From: Serripes groenlandicus
Lineage: Eukaryota; Mollusca; Bivalvia; Cardiida; Cardiidae
Direction: 5' to 3'
NCBI GenBank assembly: GCA_031761405.1
Contig: JASEVX010000011.1
Coordinates: forward strand, 25,655,238-25,719,237
DNA: 64,000 nucleotides
This document shows positions 32,590-43,652 of the stretch, piece after piece (position 1 is the stretch's first letter; every line of letters begins with the position of its first letter). The position numbers and the translations under genes are program-made. The notes below the pieces were generated by a model. The model was not told the origin of the DNA. It was given only the letters and a program-made list of their open reading frames with translations, and did no database searches.

Positions 32590-32937
32590 ATTGAAAGGAA
32601 TGATATACCATAAGGAATGAATGATATATCATAAGGAAGGAATTATATACCATAAGGAAGGAATGATATACCATAAAGAATGATATACCATAAGGAATGA
32701 TATGCCATAAGGAATGATACACAATAATGAATGATATACCATAATGAATGATATACATGTACCATAAGGAATGTGATATACCATAAGGAATGATACACCA
32801 TAAGGAATGATACACCATAAGGAATGTGATATACCATAAGGAATGATACACCATAAGGAATGATATACATGTACCATAAAGAATGATACACCATAATGAA
32901 TGATATACCATAAGAAATGATATACCATAAGGAATGC
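32590..32937 (+). repeat. 17-bp satellite array
   Basis: About 20 copies of 'accataaggaatgatat' with variants carrying an extra 'acatgt' or 'gtg'. The complement stays open in three frames (MVYHSLWYI-type repeats), an artefact. Confidence 0.9.
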
Positions 32938-32999
32938 AGATTTAAAACATTGAAACAGAAATATTGATTAATCCCTGCGACTTTGAAATACTTCCGTTA

Positions 33000-33540
33000 T
33001 AGCCCCGCCAGCCTGGACGGCGACCATCCGTGACCGTACGGCGACCAAATAAATGTACAAGGTGTACAAACGTGAACAAAATGCGAGAAGACGTCCCAAA
33101 TAATTACAAATTTGACCAAGGCCGCGCTCTCACCGCGACACGTGCGATCATACCACGTTCTCACGGTGCGCCCGCCTCGACATCTCCGCGCTTATGAAGT
33201 GTCTATTGAGGTGTATGGGCTTGGCAATCGCTCTAACTACACTCATGGGGTTTCTACCAGGCGTCTTCTACGACTGTATCGCGACTGCACGGCAATCCTA
33301 CGGCGTTTCTACCACGTGATCACGGCGATTACATAAGCTGGTCAGATTTTCGGAAATGTCTGATGTATGAACTTTGTAACGCCAGCTATTCTAACAGGTC
33401 GCACATACAAATGCATGGTCGCCATAGGAGCGTAGTGCAAGCTATGTAACTACACCATGGTCGTATTAAGAACTCCATAAACGCATTGGGAACCCCATAC
33501 GAACGCCATAGGCGCACGGGGAGCTCCATGAGGACATGGT
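33000..33540. other. GC-rich repeat-like block
   Basis: Conspicuously more GC-rich than its surroundings, with recurring phrases 'tacggcgtttctaccacg', 'ggcgaccatccgtgaccg' and 'cgccataggcgcacgggg'. It looks like a dispersed repeat, but no copy elsewhere in the window confirms it. No convincing gene. Confidence 0.4.
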
Positions 33541-33715
33541 GCATTCATTCACTGTTCACTCGCTGCCCATTCGCTGTCCATTACTTGTACACTCGCTGGT
33601 GACACGTTGCAACTTACTGTCCACTCACTGCTCACTCGTTGGCCACTCGCTGTTCACTCTCTGTCAACTCGTTGTTCACTCGCTATCCACTCGCTGTGCA
33701 CTCGCTGTTAATTTT
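33541..33715 (+). repeat. 11-bp minisatellite
   Basis: About 15 loosely repeated units of 'cactcgctgtc' (variants cattcgctgtc, cactcgttgtt). The plus strand reads as a Ser/His/Leu-rich short frame that is incidental. Confidence 0.85.
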
Positions 33716-33719
33716 TTAA

Positions 33720-35125
33720 AATTATTTATAAAAGATATCGTGCAAGCATGCATGCTTTATCTGAACCTTCATCAAACCCAAAGCCTCAGAAGGTCAGTTT
33801 TTATCTGACTTGATCAATGCCATCTACCAAAGGTCTGACACGTGACTTGGGGATTGGCGTTGACAGAAACCGTCACGATTAACTAGGTCGAGGTCTGGGA
33901 ATTCCAGGAAACAATTAAAGTCAATTACGGGCTTTAATCGCCAATCTACGTCGTTTTACTCTTCTGTTTTACACCAGTTTCGATCACTTCAAATATCTGA
34001 CCTTTAAGAGAATATCTTTCGCTATGCATGAAGCGTACTTTTATTATCAAATAAGCAGGGAAACACGCAATAGCATCGTATAAAAGGTATAAATTATTGT
34101 TTTCTTTCTGCAAGTTCCAGAACATATATCAATTTTGCAAAATGGCTTCCGAAGCATTTAAGCATGATAATTTACTTTTCCGGGAATTCAACTAGCCTTG
34201 TGCTTTGTGTTTTCTTGGAAAGAATTGTACGTTAGATGTAAACATGTGAACAATAGTTAAACGCGTACTCTCCATCTGCTTTATTTCCCAGAGACATCAA
34301 ACATGAAAGCATCCTCGAAAAGTGGAAATATAATCATTGAATAAAGTAGTTCACATTTCGGCAAAAGGGAGATTGCACATAATTTCCCCTTTTAGTGCGG
34401 TGACAAGAAGGGAAAATTAAAAAAATTAATGGACCGAACTACCTCACGGCTGATTTTGGTTTTATTTTAAAGATAAATAAAATGACATTTGATTAAGGCC
34501 TGTCGTGAAGTACTGATGTGGTGCAGATTTTTGCAAAGTGAGGTCAAAGATCAGAAGGGTGGGTTTTCAAAAATATATTTTTCTTTACAATTTTGATAAT
34601 TTCTCGGTAATATGCTCTGGCAATATTACATGAATTCAGCTTGTCATATCTACGCCTTATTGCCAGATGTTAGAGAGATATAGCCCCACATCCAACATGT
34701 AAGAAAATAACAAGATTTACCTTTATCTACGTAAATTTTCAACAAAAATAACTATATTTTAGATGAAGCTATGCAATAGTATTTGACAACATTTATAGAC
34801 ATTTTCAGATAATCCATGATTCCTTTCGTTTTGGTTATTTAAACCCCAAATAGATAGGAAACATAAAAATAATATTGATGCTTGAAAGACAACAGCATGT
34901 AAACGATATTGTATGAAGTTTTCAGGCAAATAGGTAATTAATTAAAAGAGAAACAACATTTTGAAAACTTATGTGAAACGGCATAACATTGAATATATAT
35001 AGCAGAGTCTTAGGTTAAACCGATTTGAAATGTCGATTATACAATGGTGTATAGATAGTATTGCACAATATACTGTACAAGCCCACCAACCACGTCAAGG
35101 TCGGAGAACACTGATATGTTGTTGT
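33720..35125. other. Largely unassigned
   Basis: A decayed family C fragment is possible at 34290-34400 ('gcaaaagggagattgcacat'). 'aatggaccgaactacctca' (34430) is inverted relative to 'tgaggtaagtcggtccatta' at 39.74 kb, so the two share a further repeat. No gene. Confidence 0.35.
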
Positions 35126-35132
35126 TTTTTCG

Positions 35133-35262
35133 GAGAGAGAGAGAGAGAGACAGAGAGACAGACATAGAGAGAGAGACAGACAGAGACAGAGAGATAGAGA
35201 CAGAGAGACAGAGAGAGACAGACAGACATACAGACAGAGACAGAGAGAGTGACAGAGAGAGA

Positions 35263-35295
<33 letters not shown>

Positions 35296-35327
35296 CGGTG
35301 TGGAGAGAAAGAGCTGCAGATAGAGAA

Positions 35328-35424
<97 letters not shown>

Positions 35425-35456
35425 TAGAGAGAGAGAGAACGGGAAACAGAGAGACC
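35133..35456 (+). repeat. (GA)n / (CAGA)n microsatellite
   Basis: About 320 bp of GA, with CAGA and TAGA variants in the first half and purer GA in the second. Frames read as Arg/Glu (plus) or Ser/Leu (minus) low-complexity peptides. It lies within 10 bp of the stop codon of the adjacent minus-strand pseudogene. Confidence 0.97.
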
Positions 35457-35462
35457 AATTGT

Positions 35463-38400
35463 TCAATCAGTATTATCATCGTCGCGATCTTCTAAAACAG
35501 TCTGATGAGTAGGCTGGTTTCTGCAATCATCATTGCCCTGACAATAACATATGTTTTTGCACGACAAATTATGTTCGTAGCATCCGCAAGATTTGCTACA
35601 AATAGTTTTGCCTTTGCACGCGCAAACAAGATCCTATAAAAAGTCAGAAGACATTGGACCTTAAAAATATATTGGAAATATGGAGCTATTTTCCATTTGC
35701 AATCCAAGGTGATCTGGGTGGTGCTTTGGCAATATGAGTATTCATCCAGGCGTACATTTGGCGTGAGACTCGAAGGATATGTCAGAATGATGCCTCTGAA
35801 GGAGGTAGGCTCACTAAGGAAGCATCTTTAGATACCGCCAACTTCATTCTTTATTGAGTTTATTGAGATCTTCATGTAAACATGTTACCTTTCTTTTGGG
35901 GTCATACAGATCAGCGATGAAAACAAACGCCTTATAAACCTCTTTTTGCAAATGCCATTAAAAGAAGACGTTGTGTTGCATTCTGTCAGAGCGTGAGCAG
36001 CTGGTAGTGTGCTAGACATTACTGGCCCAATAACTTTGAATGTCTTGCGTCTTTGGTTGGAGCAACGCATCCAGTTTGGAACCATAATTAAAAATGTTGA
36101 CATTTGTGCGAAATAGTTTACACAAAGTAGTTAAATATCAATGTCTGATGACTTTATAACGATACGGCCACTACTAGAGTTTCTATTTAACATCAGTTCA
36201 TTAGCGAACAGAGAATGCAGTATAATGATCGTGTCTGCCTCTGCATGCGTACTAAGCAGCTGGGTACAGTCAGCTACAGTCCCGGCACAGAATTGTTTCA
36301 CAGTCTCAGGACTTTGAAAATATTCAGCCATGAATATTTCGCTGTGGTCTTGCAACGCCAATTCATTGTAGTGCTTGAGCGCATAGTCACCTAGACATCT
36401 GACCAAACACTGTTTATTTTCGGGTGAAAATAGAAATTTCTTCCAATCTGGAATTGATCTGCCTTCAAGTACATGAAAAACATTACCACCACTTGAAATA
36501 CTTGACCTTCTGATTATTACTGCTGATTTTGTAGAATGTACCACATCTTACCGTTCAAACACAGCCATAAGTTTTAAAACAAGCTGTAAGGGTTTTAAAG
36601 TAGTCCTTAGCCAAATCGCCAACACTGTTGTATCGTTTGACATGAAGACTTTGCACAATACCCATACCATCTCTGACTAATATTGACCGACTCTTTGCAT
36701 ATGAAGGAAATATAGCAACATAGAAGACACAGATTGTAGATGTTAAGTCCAATTTCCATCACACTCTGCTCTGACATTCATGACCATTACTTCTACGGCT
36801 CGTAAAAACATTTTCAAAAAATTGGAGATGTTTTTAAACAATACTCTCTGAAAGTAGAACTCAACGGATAAAGTTGCTCCCGTAAAAGGATAAAAGAACT
36901 TTGAGAGATATATTACGTTCGCATTAAGGTCATCGAATGCGTCATGACAGGCAAGCATCGTTTGCCAGAAGTGTCCTTCATGTTAGCAATATTTCCTTGA
37001 CTTATACACCATTGGAAAAATGCCTTGCACCATAGTACCATGATAGTTTCTTACGCTAGCGTGTATGCTCTCATAACACGGTTAAACTGCTTGCCTTGAA
37101 GTATCTGATCTACAGTACAACCTGCATATGCACCTGAATCACGAAGTCCAGCTGATGCCCAGATCTTCCAGATTGCTGATATGTAACACGATACCGTATG
37201 GAATCCACCTAACCTTACCACGTGCGCTTTGAAAATTGACCACTTTACTTGTATAAGGCTGTTGGTCAAAGGTCTGCACCGGATTATTCTAGCCTACTGT
37301 CTCTGACATCTCGAGGCATTTCTGCATTGTTATGTATACTGTCGCCATGTCAGCGGGTTGGGCGTCTATGGTTGGGGATAGGCAATGACTACGTACATTG
37401 CTTTTATGTCAGATATTCCTTTGTGGAAGCCTGTCCGAAACGGTATTACTTGTTTTGTTAAATTCGAATCACAGGTAGTTCAACAATGTCGCGTGCATTT
37501 ATCGGAGCAGTACCCAAGCTATATCAGACACGTCATTTGTGTTGGTTGAACATGATTCAATTCGCCTGTATGGATCTAAGCATCTAGGCTGGCCAAATCT
37601 TACGTTTGGCTTACAGAAAGCAAACACGACATGAGCCCAGTAATTTTCTCATTCAGTGCATTGACCGCGTTTCATTTTGACTGTAGCCATTTGTGTCAGA
37701 GAAGTCGGTTTGTCATCAACCTGAAATACTACTCGAGCCATAGAATGGAATGTATTTTTGCCGTATATTAGTTCTGTATTCAGATCGACGTTCTCTGACC
37801 ATCCTTGAATGAAACCTCCACCTAACATTTGAGGACATATTCCATTTTGGTATGACCCGTTTTGGGATCTGATAATTTCGTGATTTACAGAAGTCGCCAG
37901 CAACATTCTCACATATTACGACGCGCAAGAGCGATGTGAATGTAAAGTTTGAATAAGATTTTCGAACCATATTCATGATGCAGCTGAAAAGCCAATGCTA
38001 AATGAAAGGGAGAGTTCTTTGTAATTATCTTCCATGTGAAATTAATTGTCATCTACTAACCAGGCAAGACAATTGATCAGAGAGCTAGGAATAAATTGTG
38101 ATGCTGTAGAGATGGAAACGTCTGATGCAAATAGATAGTAATCATTTGAAATTTCAAACGATCCAAATTTTCTTCTCAAATCATGTTTAATATACCTTGT
38201 CCTCTTTGAGTGTGTACAGCCATGTAATCACCTAAGTGATTTTCTAGTTTACGTTACAGTTTAGCAGTTGTATAATTGCTCTCAATTTCTTCTGTTCTGG
38301 AAGAAAGGATCGAACAATACGTTTCTAGCAAAAACGACATTGAAACGACAAATCATCGTGTAAACTTTCTGTGAGTCTATGAACAGCAAAATCATGCTCA

Positions 38401-38515
38401 GACTCGTGTGAGGCATCATGACCAGTTTCCTTTTGTATCAGTCGAATCGACACGCCATATTAATTGCTTATCTCGTTTATAAGATTGTTGTCTTCAGAAA
38501 AAGCATTGCGACCAG
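35463..38515 (-). pseudogene. Decayed gene of an uncharacterised invertebrate multicopy family (EADT / D-x-D / Cys-rich tail)
   Basis: Reading the minus strand from high to low coordinates, and changing frame where needed, conserved blocks appear in order: LIQTLHSH (near 37.95 kb), NVDLN and GKNTFHSM (37.73-37.80 kb), GGFH with TVDQILQGK and RVMRAYTLA (37.05-37.27 kb), FLRAVEVMVMNVRAECDGNW (36.75-36.86 kb), LVRDGMGIVQSL with VGDLA (36.59-36.69 kb), VFER (about 36.55 kb), WKKFLFSPENK, HAEADT (36230-36247), KSSDID (36137-36153), LPAAHALTECNTTSS (35963-36007), FVFIADLYDPKRK, LPPSEA, and a tail with pattern CxCx5Cx3CxCx6Cx3CxCx5C (35523-35624), then TGA. I recall this block order from long uncharacterised proteins that occur in many copies in mollusc and cnidarian genomes. 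The copy is dead: TAA follows SSDIDI, there are frameshifts near 36.55 and 35.94 kb, two stops precede the Cys tail, and a stretch between the NW and RDGM blocks seems deleted. Function is unknown. The acidic motif order resembles FEN/PIN nucleases (inference). The 5' boundary is uncertain above 37.98 kb. Confidence 0.7.
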
Positions 38516-38985
38516 TCTAATTGTAATACCATGGAGCATGTCTTAAAGCAAGTTGATTCAACAACGGAACGTCCAGCACAGACTGGTTTGCATTGGTCTT
38601 GTACTATTTGAAATGTTTCCAAAATGTGTTACTAGCATAACACGACCTATGATAATTTATTTGATGTAATGCAATTATTCTGGTTGAATTCATAATTCAT
38701 CATTATCACATCAATTCTCTCTGGGAGTGTCAAAATGCCATTACATAAATATCATATGACACAACACAAAAATCATATGACACTACTACTAGTTTGGTTT
38801 CAAGTCTTACACTCAAGTCTTTGTGACAACGCGGAAACCAAACTATGAAAATGACGTCACGTCAGCGGTTTCACCTCATAACGTTAGTCACTTTGGCGCC
38901 AAAACCGGTAAGTTGCATATAGAAATATGGTAAACGTTAGTACATTATTTCGAAATACGCCTCATAAATCACTTTATGTGATAAA
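38516..38985. other. No recognised feature
   Basis: Short tandem 'aaatcatatgacac' units near 38748-38785 and an imperfect 'tttggtttc...gaaaccaaac' inverted pair (38792-38845). No gene. Confidence 0.35.
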
Positions 38986-39122
38986 AAGAATATCTCATTC
39001 GTGTTTATTTATAATCACTTTTAATAAACTCGTTAACTAAGCTCGCCAAGGCTCGCAGCACATCATCTTAGTTAACACGTTTAATAAAAGTGATAATAAA
39101 TAAGCACTCAATGAAATATCCT
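38986..39122. repeat. 137-bp imperfect palindrome
   Basis: Arms 'aagaatatctcattcgtgtt' and 'gcactcaatgaaatatcct', and 'cacttttaataaactcgtta' with 'taacacgtttaataaaagtg', around 'gctcgccaaggctcgcag'. Probably a foldback element, with no second copy in the window. Confidence 0.8.
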
Positions 39123-39760
39123 GTATTTAAGGAATGGAAATTTGAACATGTATACTAGTATATAGTGACTATGTATATCCCAAATGAAAGGCTCCTAACA
39201 CACTGTAGTTGCGTAACATCGTTGTTTTACTAGCCAGATACACGTAGCCAGTGACGTAGTCGATAAGATAACAGTTACCCAGGAAATGCAGGTTAAAGGT
39301 TGATTCATATGTTCCGTCATTTGTTACTGAATTTAAACTTCTTGAGCTTTGGTTGTTTAACTTTTTTGTGTGAAAATAGACTACGGATGACATACTTATG
39401 TAAACAAACATATATACTTTAGCAGACGCGTAAGCTTGAAAAATGTCACATTTATTAAAAGACCACTTAATTAATTCAAAATTTATTTTCATACGAATCT
39501 TAGTTTTTCGTTAAATAAAAGCTGATACATTGGTGTTTCATTTCATAGCACAATTTTGCTAAAACAATCATTAGGGAATTATTCACAACCCTACCCGGGT
39601 TTAAAAATGAAAATGAAAAAGAATGGAAAGCCTCCCTTTTTCACGATTTTACAAAAAACTGCACCATGGGAAAGCTCTACGACAGGGCTAAATTGAAAGA
39701 ATAATGTTTAATCTATCCATATGTCGATTTTCAGCCGTGAGGTAAGTCGGTCCATTAAAC
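39123..39760. other. No gene recognised
   Basis: A 107-codon minus-strand frame (39169-39492) has no motif that I recognise. 39716-39760 is the inverted partner of the 34.43-kb sequence. Confidence 0.3.
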
Positions 39761-39769
39761 TCTCAAAAT

Positions 39770-39859
39770 AAGCGACTTTTTCTTGATTTGTCACTGTACT
39801 ATTTGGTCAGTATATTGTTAAAAGTCGTCTGCTGCAGGTGCGTTCATATGTGGGAAAGG
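39770..39859. mobile_element. Family C MITE, right half only
   Basis: 'ttaaaagtcgtctgctgcag' and 'catatgtgggaaagg' then TTAT. The left half is not found. Confidence 0.6.
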
Positions 39860-39895
39860 TTATTCTTTAACTGATATGAATAAATAATTAGCATA

Positions 39896-40144
39896 TCGAG
39901 GGCTTGGCGTGAAACGGTTGTAACTAAAAACCTATTTTGAAAACCCTGGTTTAGGGGGAATTTTGATCCCTTTGTACACAATGCAAATTTAGGTGCCATT
40001 GCTCAGAACGAGCAATGGCACCTAAATTTCCATTGTTTACCAAGTAAAATGATTTAACGCTTATAAAGACTTTATGGCGAGGTGATTAACCTTGGTAAAA
40101 CAAATACCAATTTAAGTTACAACCGTTTCACGCCAAGCCCTCGA
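39896..40144 (-). mobile_element. Foldback MITE, family A, copy 4
   Basis: TCGAGGGCTTGGCGTGAAAC ... 'cacgccaagccctcga', flanked by TA on both sides, 249 bp, nearly identical to copies 1 and 3. Confidence 0.88.
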
Positions 40145-40347
40145 TATATCCGCATCTTAAATATATCAGCCTTTACAAGAACTAATACGTGGCAAAGACT
40201 TATGAAAGCGCTAAGTGAGCACAATTTGCGGATGGATGCACAGGTTTCTCTACATCTGCACTGATATGTATAAGTCAACATTTTTTTCGTTTCTCACGGG
40301 CGGGTTTATATATGAAGATATTGAAACCATAATCTATTATTGTTTAA

Positions 40348-40538
40348 CACTTTCAGCACCAAAGGCAATACTGAGGTTTTTGCAAACAATACTGATTCAG
40401 GCGAGTCAGCTCGTAACGAGCTGTCTCACCTGAAATCAGCATTGTTTGCCTTTGATTTATCAAAATAGTCATAATAAATGGAGACGCCCGATTTTGAACA
40501 TGGAAGAGTCTACTTTAAACAATTCGGCGCTGAAAGAG
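40348..40538. mobile_element. Family H TTAA MITE, copy 2
   Basis: Ends 'cactttcagcacc' and 'ggcgctgaaagag' with TTAA on both sides, centre 'caggcgagtcagctcg..gagctgtctcacctg'. About 26 bp shorter than copy 1. Confidence 0.85.
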
Positions 40539-40544
40539 TTAACG

Positions 40545-40615
40545 CTGATTTCAACAGTAGTTCAGTCATATCACGGCGTTTCTCGGTGGATACTCGGTGG
40601 ATACATTACCAGTAC
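40545..40615 (-). repeat. SINE fragment, inverted
   Basis: 'gctgatttcaacagtagttc' and 'atatcacggcgtttctcgg' match the reverse tail and body. 'tggatactcggtggatac' is a small internal duplication. Confidence 0.5.
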
Positions 40616-41080
40616 TTCCGGTAAATTGTCTTACATCTGGTGCCGTATCCATAAATATCACATCGCAAAAAATATTCCCTAAACTCGTAGATGTCCTGAA
40701 ATTTCACAATTTTATCCGTTTCTTTAATATTTCTCAGGAATGTGAATATTCCAACATATCTTATTGGGAGTTTTGTGTATACGAATTCAAGGCAATTCCT
40801 CAGCTGAGGAAATAATCGGGGCCCAATATCACCAACCTGACTTAGCGCTTAGTAATATTTAAATACTTAAAAGCACATTTCATCATGTTTTGTTTCCCTA
40901 GTAGTATGTTAAACATGAATGGTGGAATGCATTTAAGTAAATGACCTATGTTGACATAAATAGTTTCTTTGCTAGCTAACAATAATTGTTAAGAAAATTA
41001 TTTTGGCATTTTAATTAGGATCTTTTTTTTAAAACCGATCTAGTATTTTAGTATTACTTAGCGCTAAGTGAAGTTGTTGG
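40616..41080. other. No recognised feature
   Basis: AT-rich. 'acttagcgcttagtaatatt' and 'gtattacttagcgctaagtg' (40840-41072) are inverted partners about 200 bp apart and may be the ends of an element. Confidence 0.35.
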
Positions 41081-41084
41081 AATT

Positions 41085-41300
41085 GGACCCATGTACTTAT
41101 AGAATTTAACAAGGAAATGACTACAGAGCTTCATGGGTACGGCCCCATGTACGTTATTCCTAATGACATCCCGGTAAGCAATAGCGCCACGTAGAAATAT
41201 TACTACTACCATTATTGAAGCCATTAATTTGACCCGACAAGGACTCGAACCTTGTTCGAGGTGGAACCTCTTGTCACTACACTGCAGCCGATACCCATGA
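41085..41300 (-). repeat. tRNA-headed repeat, inverted
   Basis: The complement has 'tgcagtgtagtgacaagag' and 'aaggttcgagtccttgtcgg', A- and B-box-like. The attached body differs from the other SINEs. Confidence 0.45.
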
Positions 41301-41771
41301 AGACGGCATTCATTGAACGCAGCGTGACGTCCTATGCGCTTCACGCTCGTCTATTCTCGTCTCTGTCTTCCTTATTGGTCATCCATATAACGTTACCACA
41401 CATAATGTCAATCCCTAACTGGACGAAGTGATTGTCATGTGCATCAAGTTTCGTTCCGTGCTTTAGGGCGTAGCTTTGAAAGTAAGTTCTACTACCGGCG
41501 CTATTGAATGTTATCTGGTTATATACGGCGTATCTATTCTCTCAACCCTAAGTTGACGCTTGTGTGACATTTGCATGGCAATTGGTTTATACTAGTCCGT
41601 ATGTGTCATTGGTTTAAGGATAAATATAAGTTACAATTATAATGGTATTTCGTGATGATACAAATAAGAAATTCATATTCTTATGCAAACACGACGCCTT
41701 CGATTGTGTTTCTTTCTTATACGGAAAGGTATTGGATTATATCAGAACTGTATAATGTGCAAATATGCAAA

Positions 41772-42010
41772 TGAGCCGTTCCACGAGAAAACCAACAGTG
41801 TGGACTCTGTGTAAAGTATCGACCTGGCTTACCCGGACAGACATTTTTCGCATCCTATGGATTTTCTGTTTCAGGAATCATTACTCTTTACCTCTATTTA
41901 CTTGAGACTAAACATGTCGGCCCGGATTAGCCTCCGCGGACTGCATAGGCTGATCCGGGTCAATACATTTCTCAGATTCCATAATGTTGATTTTCTCGTG
42001 GAACGGCTCA
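41772..42010. mobile_element. Family B palindrome
   Basis: TGAGCCGTTCCACGAGAAAA ... 'tttctcgtggaacggctca'. Ends intact. Slightly short because of a deletion after 'gtatcgacctgg'. Confidence 0.85.
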
Positions 42011-42014
42011 AATA

Positions 42015-43230
42015 TAGATATAATCAGGCATGGTATGTTTGATAATTATGTTAATAAGAAATTATTTCTCGCAAATATTCATTTGCACCACTTCACCCTC
42101 GATAATGTGTGTTATGGAAATCCACAGGGATTGGATTTTTATCGGAAATACACAGTGATCAAATATAGCTGACGTCTGGCGTTTTATATTTTGATATTTT
42201 AAAATCAAATTATCAGATTTCTCATAAATAATCCGGTAGGTATTTGGCATAGAGAAACCAAGATATGAATTAAAGACAACACCATCAGTTACATCAGAGA
42301 TTTGATGGGTTACTGGCATCGACACGCACTTTTGTCACGTACATGTTTGTTAAGCGTCTATGCAATAAAGCTATTTGTACAGACATTTTACTTTGTAAAC
42401 ACCTGAAATTGTGTAACATAAGAAAAATAGGAATAATACTCCGATTTGCCCAATGTCTCCGTTCAAAATATTGTTTTCAAAATGTGTAAAATGCGAACTT
42501 GTTGAAATCCAACAGTCAAATTGAAAACTTCACTCATTAATGAAATAGATTTAAGTCGGAAAATAATACGGATTATACAAATGATTCAACAAATTACTTG
42601 GCCCTCGTATGCTATGCATATCATACACTTTTATTATTGTCATATACGGGGGCGATGTAAGATCCATAAGAAGCATCAGAACAGTCGAATTGCTCACCAT
42701 CAAACCATATCAATCAACTTCAGATATAATTGTGTTAAACCAATGGCCGTATAACACTTTCAAGAAGTATTTACATTTTTCGATTATAATGTGACATGAT
42801 GACCGAGAATTGTCTTTAGACAATGGGACCAGAGAGTCAGACTCACCTAATAATTTCTATTTAAAAGACAATTTGTCATGTCTGACAAATGTTTTAACTA
42901 GATAAGATTCAGATGAAAATTACACTTCTGAAATTCTCTCTTTTGATGTAGCACATTTTGCTTCACTTAAACAAATCATGCATATAGTTACCCACATACA
43001 AGTCGAACATGACCAATATTATATTGAGCATATACAATCTCACTCGTGTTTAGCAGCCACCCTGTATTTAGCAGCAAGAAGAAGGTTATAATAATTAAAC
43101 AACTTTCATATATATTTGACTCGTTTTAAGCAGGCACATGTGTTCAACATCCAAATTTTGACTCTTCCCTGGGTGGCTGCTTAAGACAAGTTTGATTGTT
43201 TGTACGCGATCAGTAATTCACGACATATTC
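42015..43230. other. No recognised feature
   Basis: 1.2 kb without a repeat or domain I can match. Overlapping 60-90-codon frames lack motifs. Confidence 0.3.
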
Positions 43231-43235
43231 ATATA

Positions 43236-43500
43236 TGGGCCGTTCCTTGAAAACAACAAAAACATTAAGGACTCTGCGTAATGTGATCGACCCAGATCAG
43301 CCTGCGCAATCTGCGCAGGCTACTCCGGGCCGACACTTTCCGCCTCAGGGGGTAGAGGGATATAGTAATGATTCCTGAAACAGAAAATCCACAGGAGGCC
43401 AACATTGACTGTCCGGGTAACCCTGCACGGCATGCTTAGGTTGATCAGGATCGATACTTTACGCAGAGTTCACAATGTTGGTTTTCTCGTTATTCTGCCC
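43236..43500. mobile_element. Family B palindrome
   Basis: Left 'tgggccgttccttgaaaac', right 'gttggttttctcgttattc'. Good internal pairing ('gatcagcctgcgcaatctgc' with 'gcgcaggctactccgggc'). Confidence 0.75.
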
Positions 43501-43652
43501 ATATACAATGGTCAAAAGAAAAAATATTAAAGTAACATTATTAAAAGAAATGCAATAATATCTGTATCAAATTATTATTTTCATGTTTCTAAATAAATAC
43601 AGCAATGAATGCTTTAACAATGACAAAGCAGCGTGATATATATATATATATA

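Noticed and set aside
32543..32928. Open frames with MVYHSLWYI-type repeats
   Set aside because: Translation of the 17-bp satellite in all three frames of one strand.
35015..35495. Ser/Leu-rich and Arg/Glu-rich open frames
   Set aside because: Translation of the GA microsatellite. No non-repeat domain is attached.
36131..36544. Intact small gene of 137 codons
   Set aside because: It is one open piece of a longer decayed gene. Homologous blocks continue in frame past its stop and in other frames upstream.
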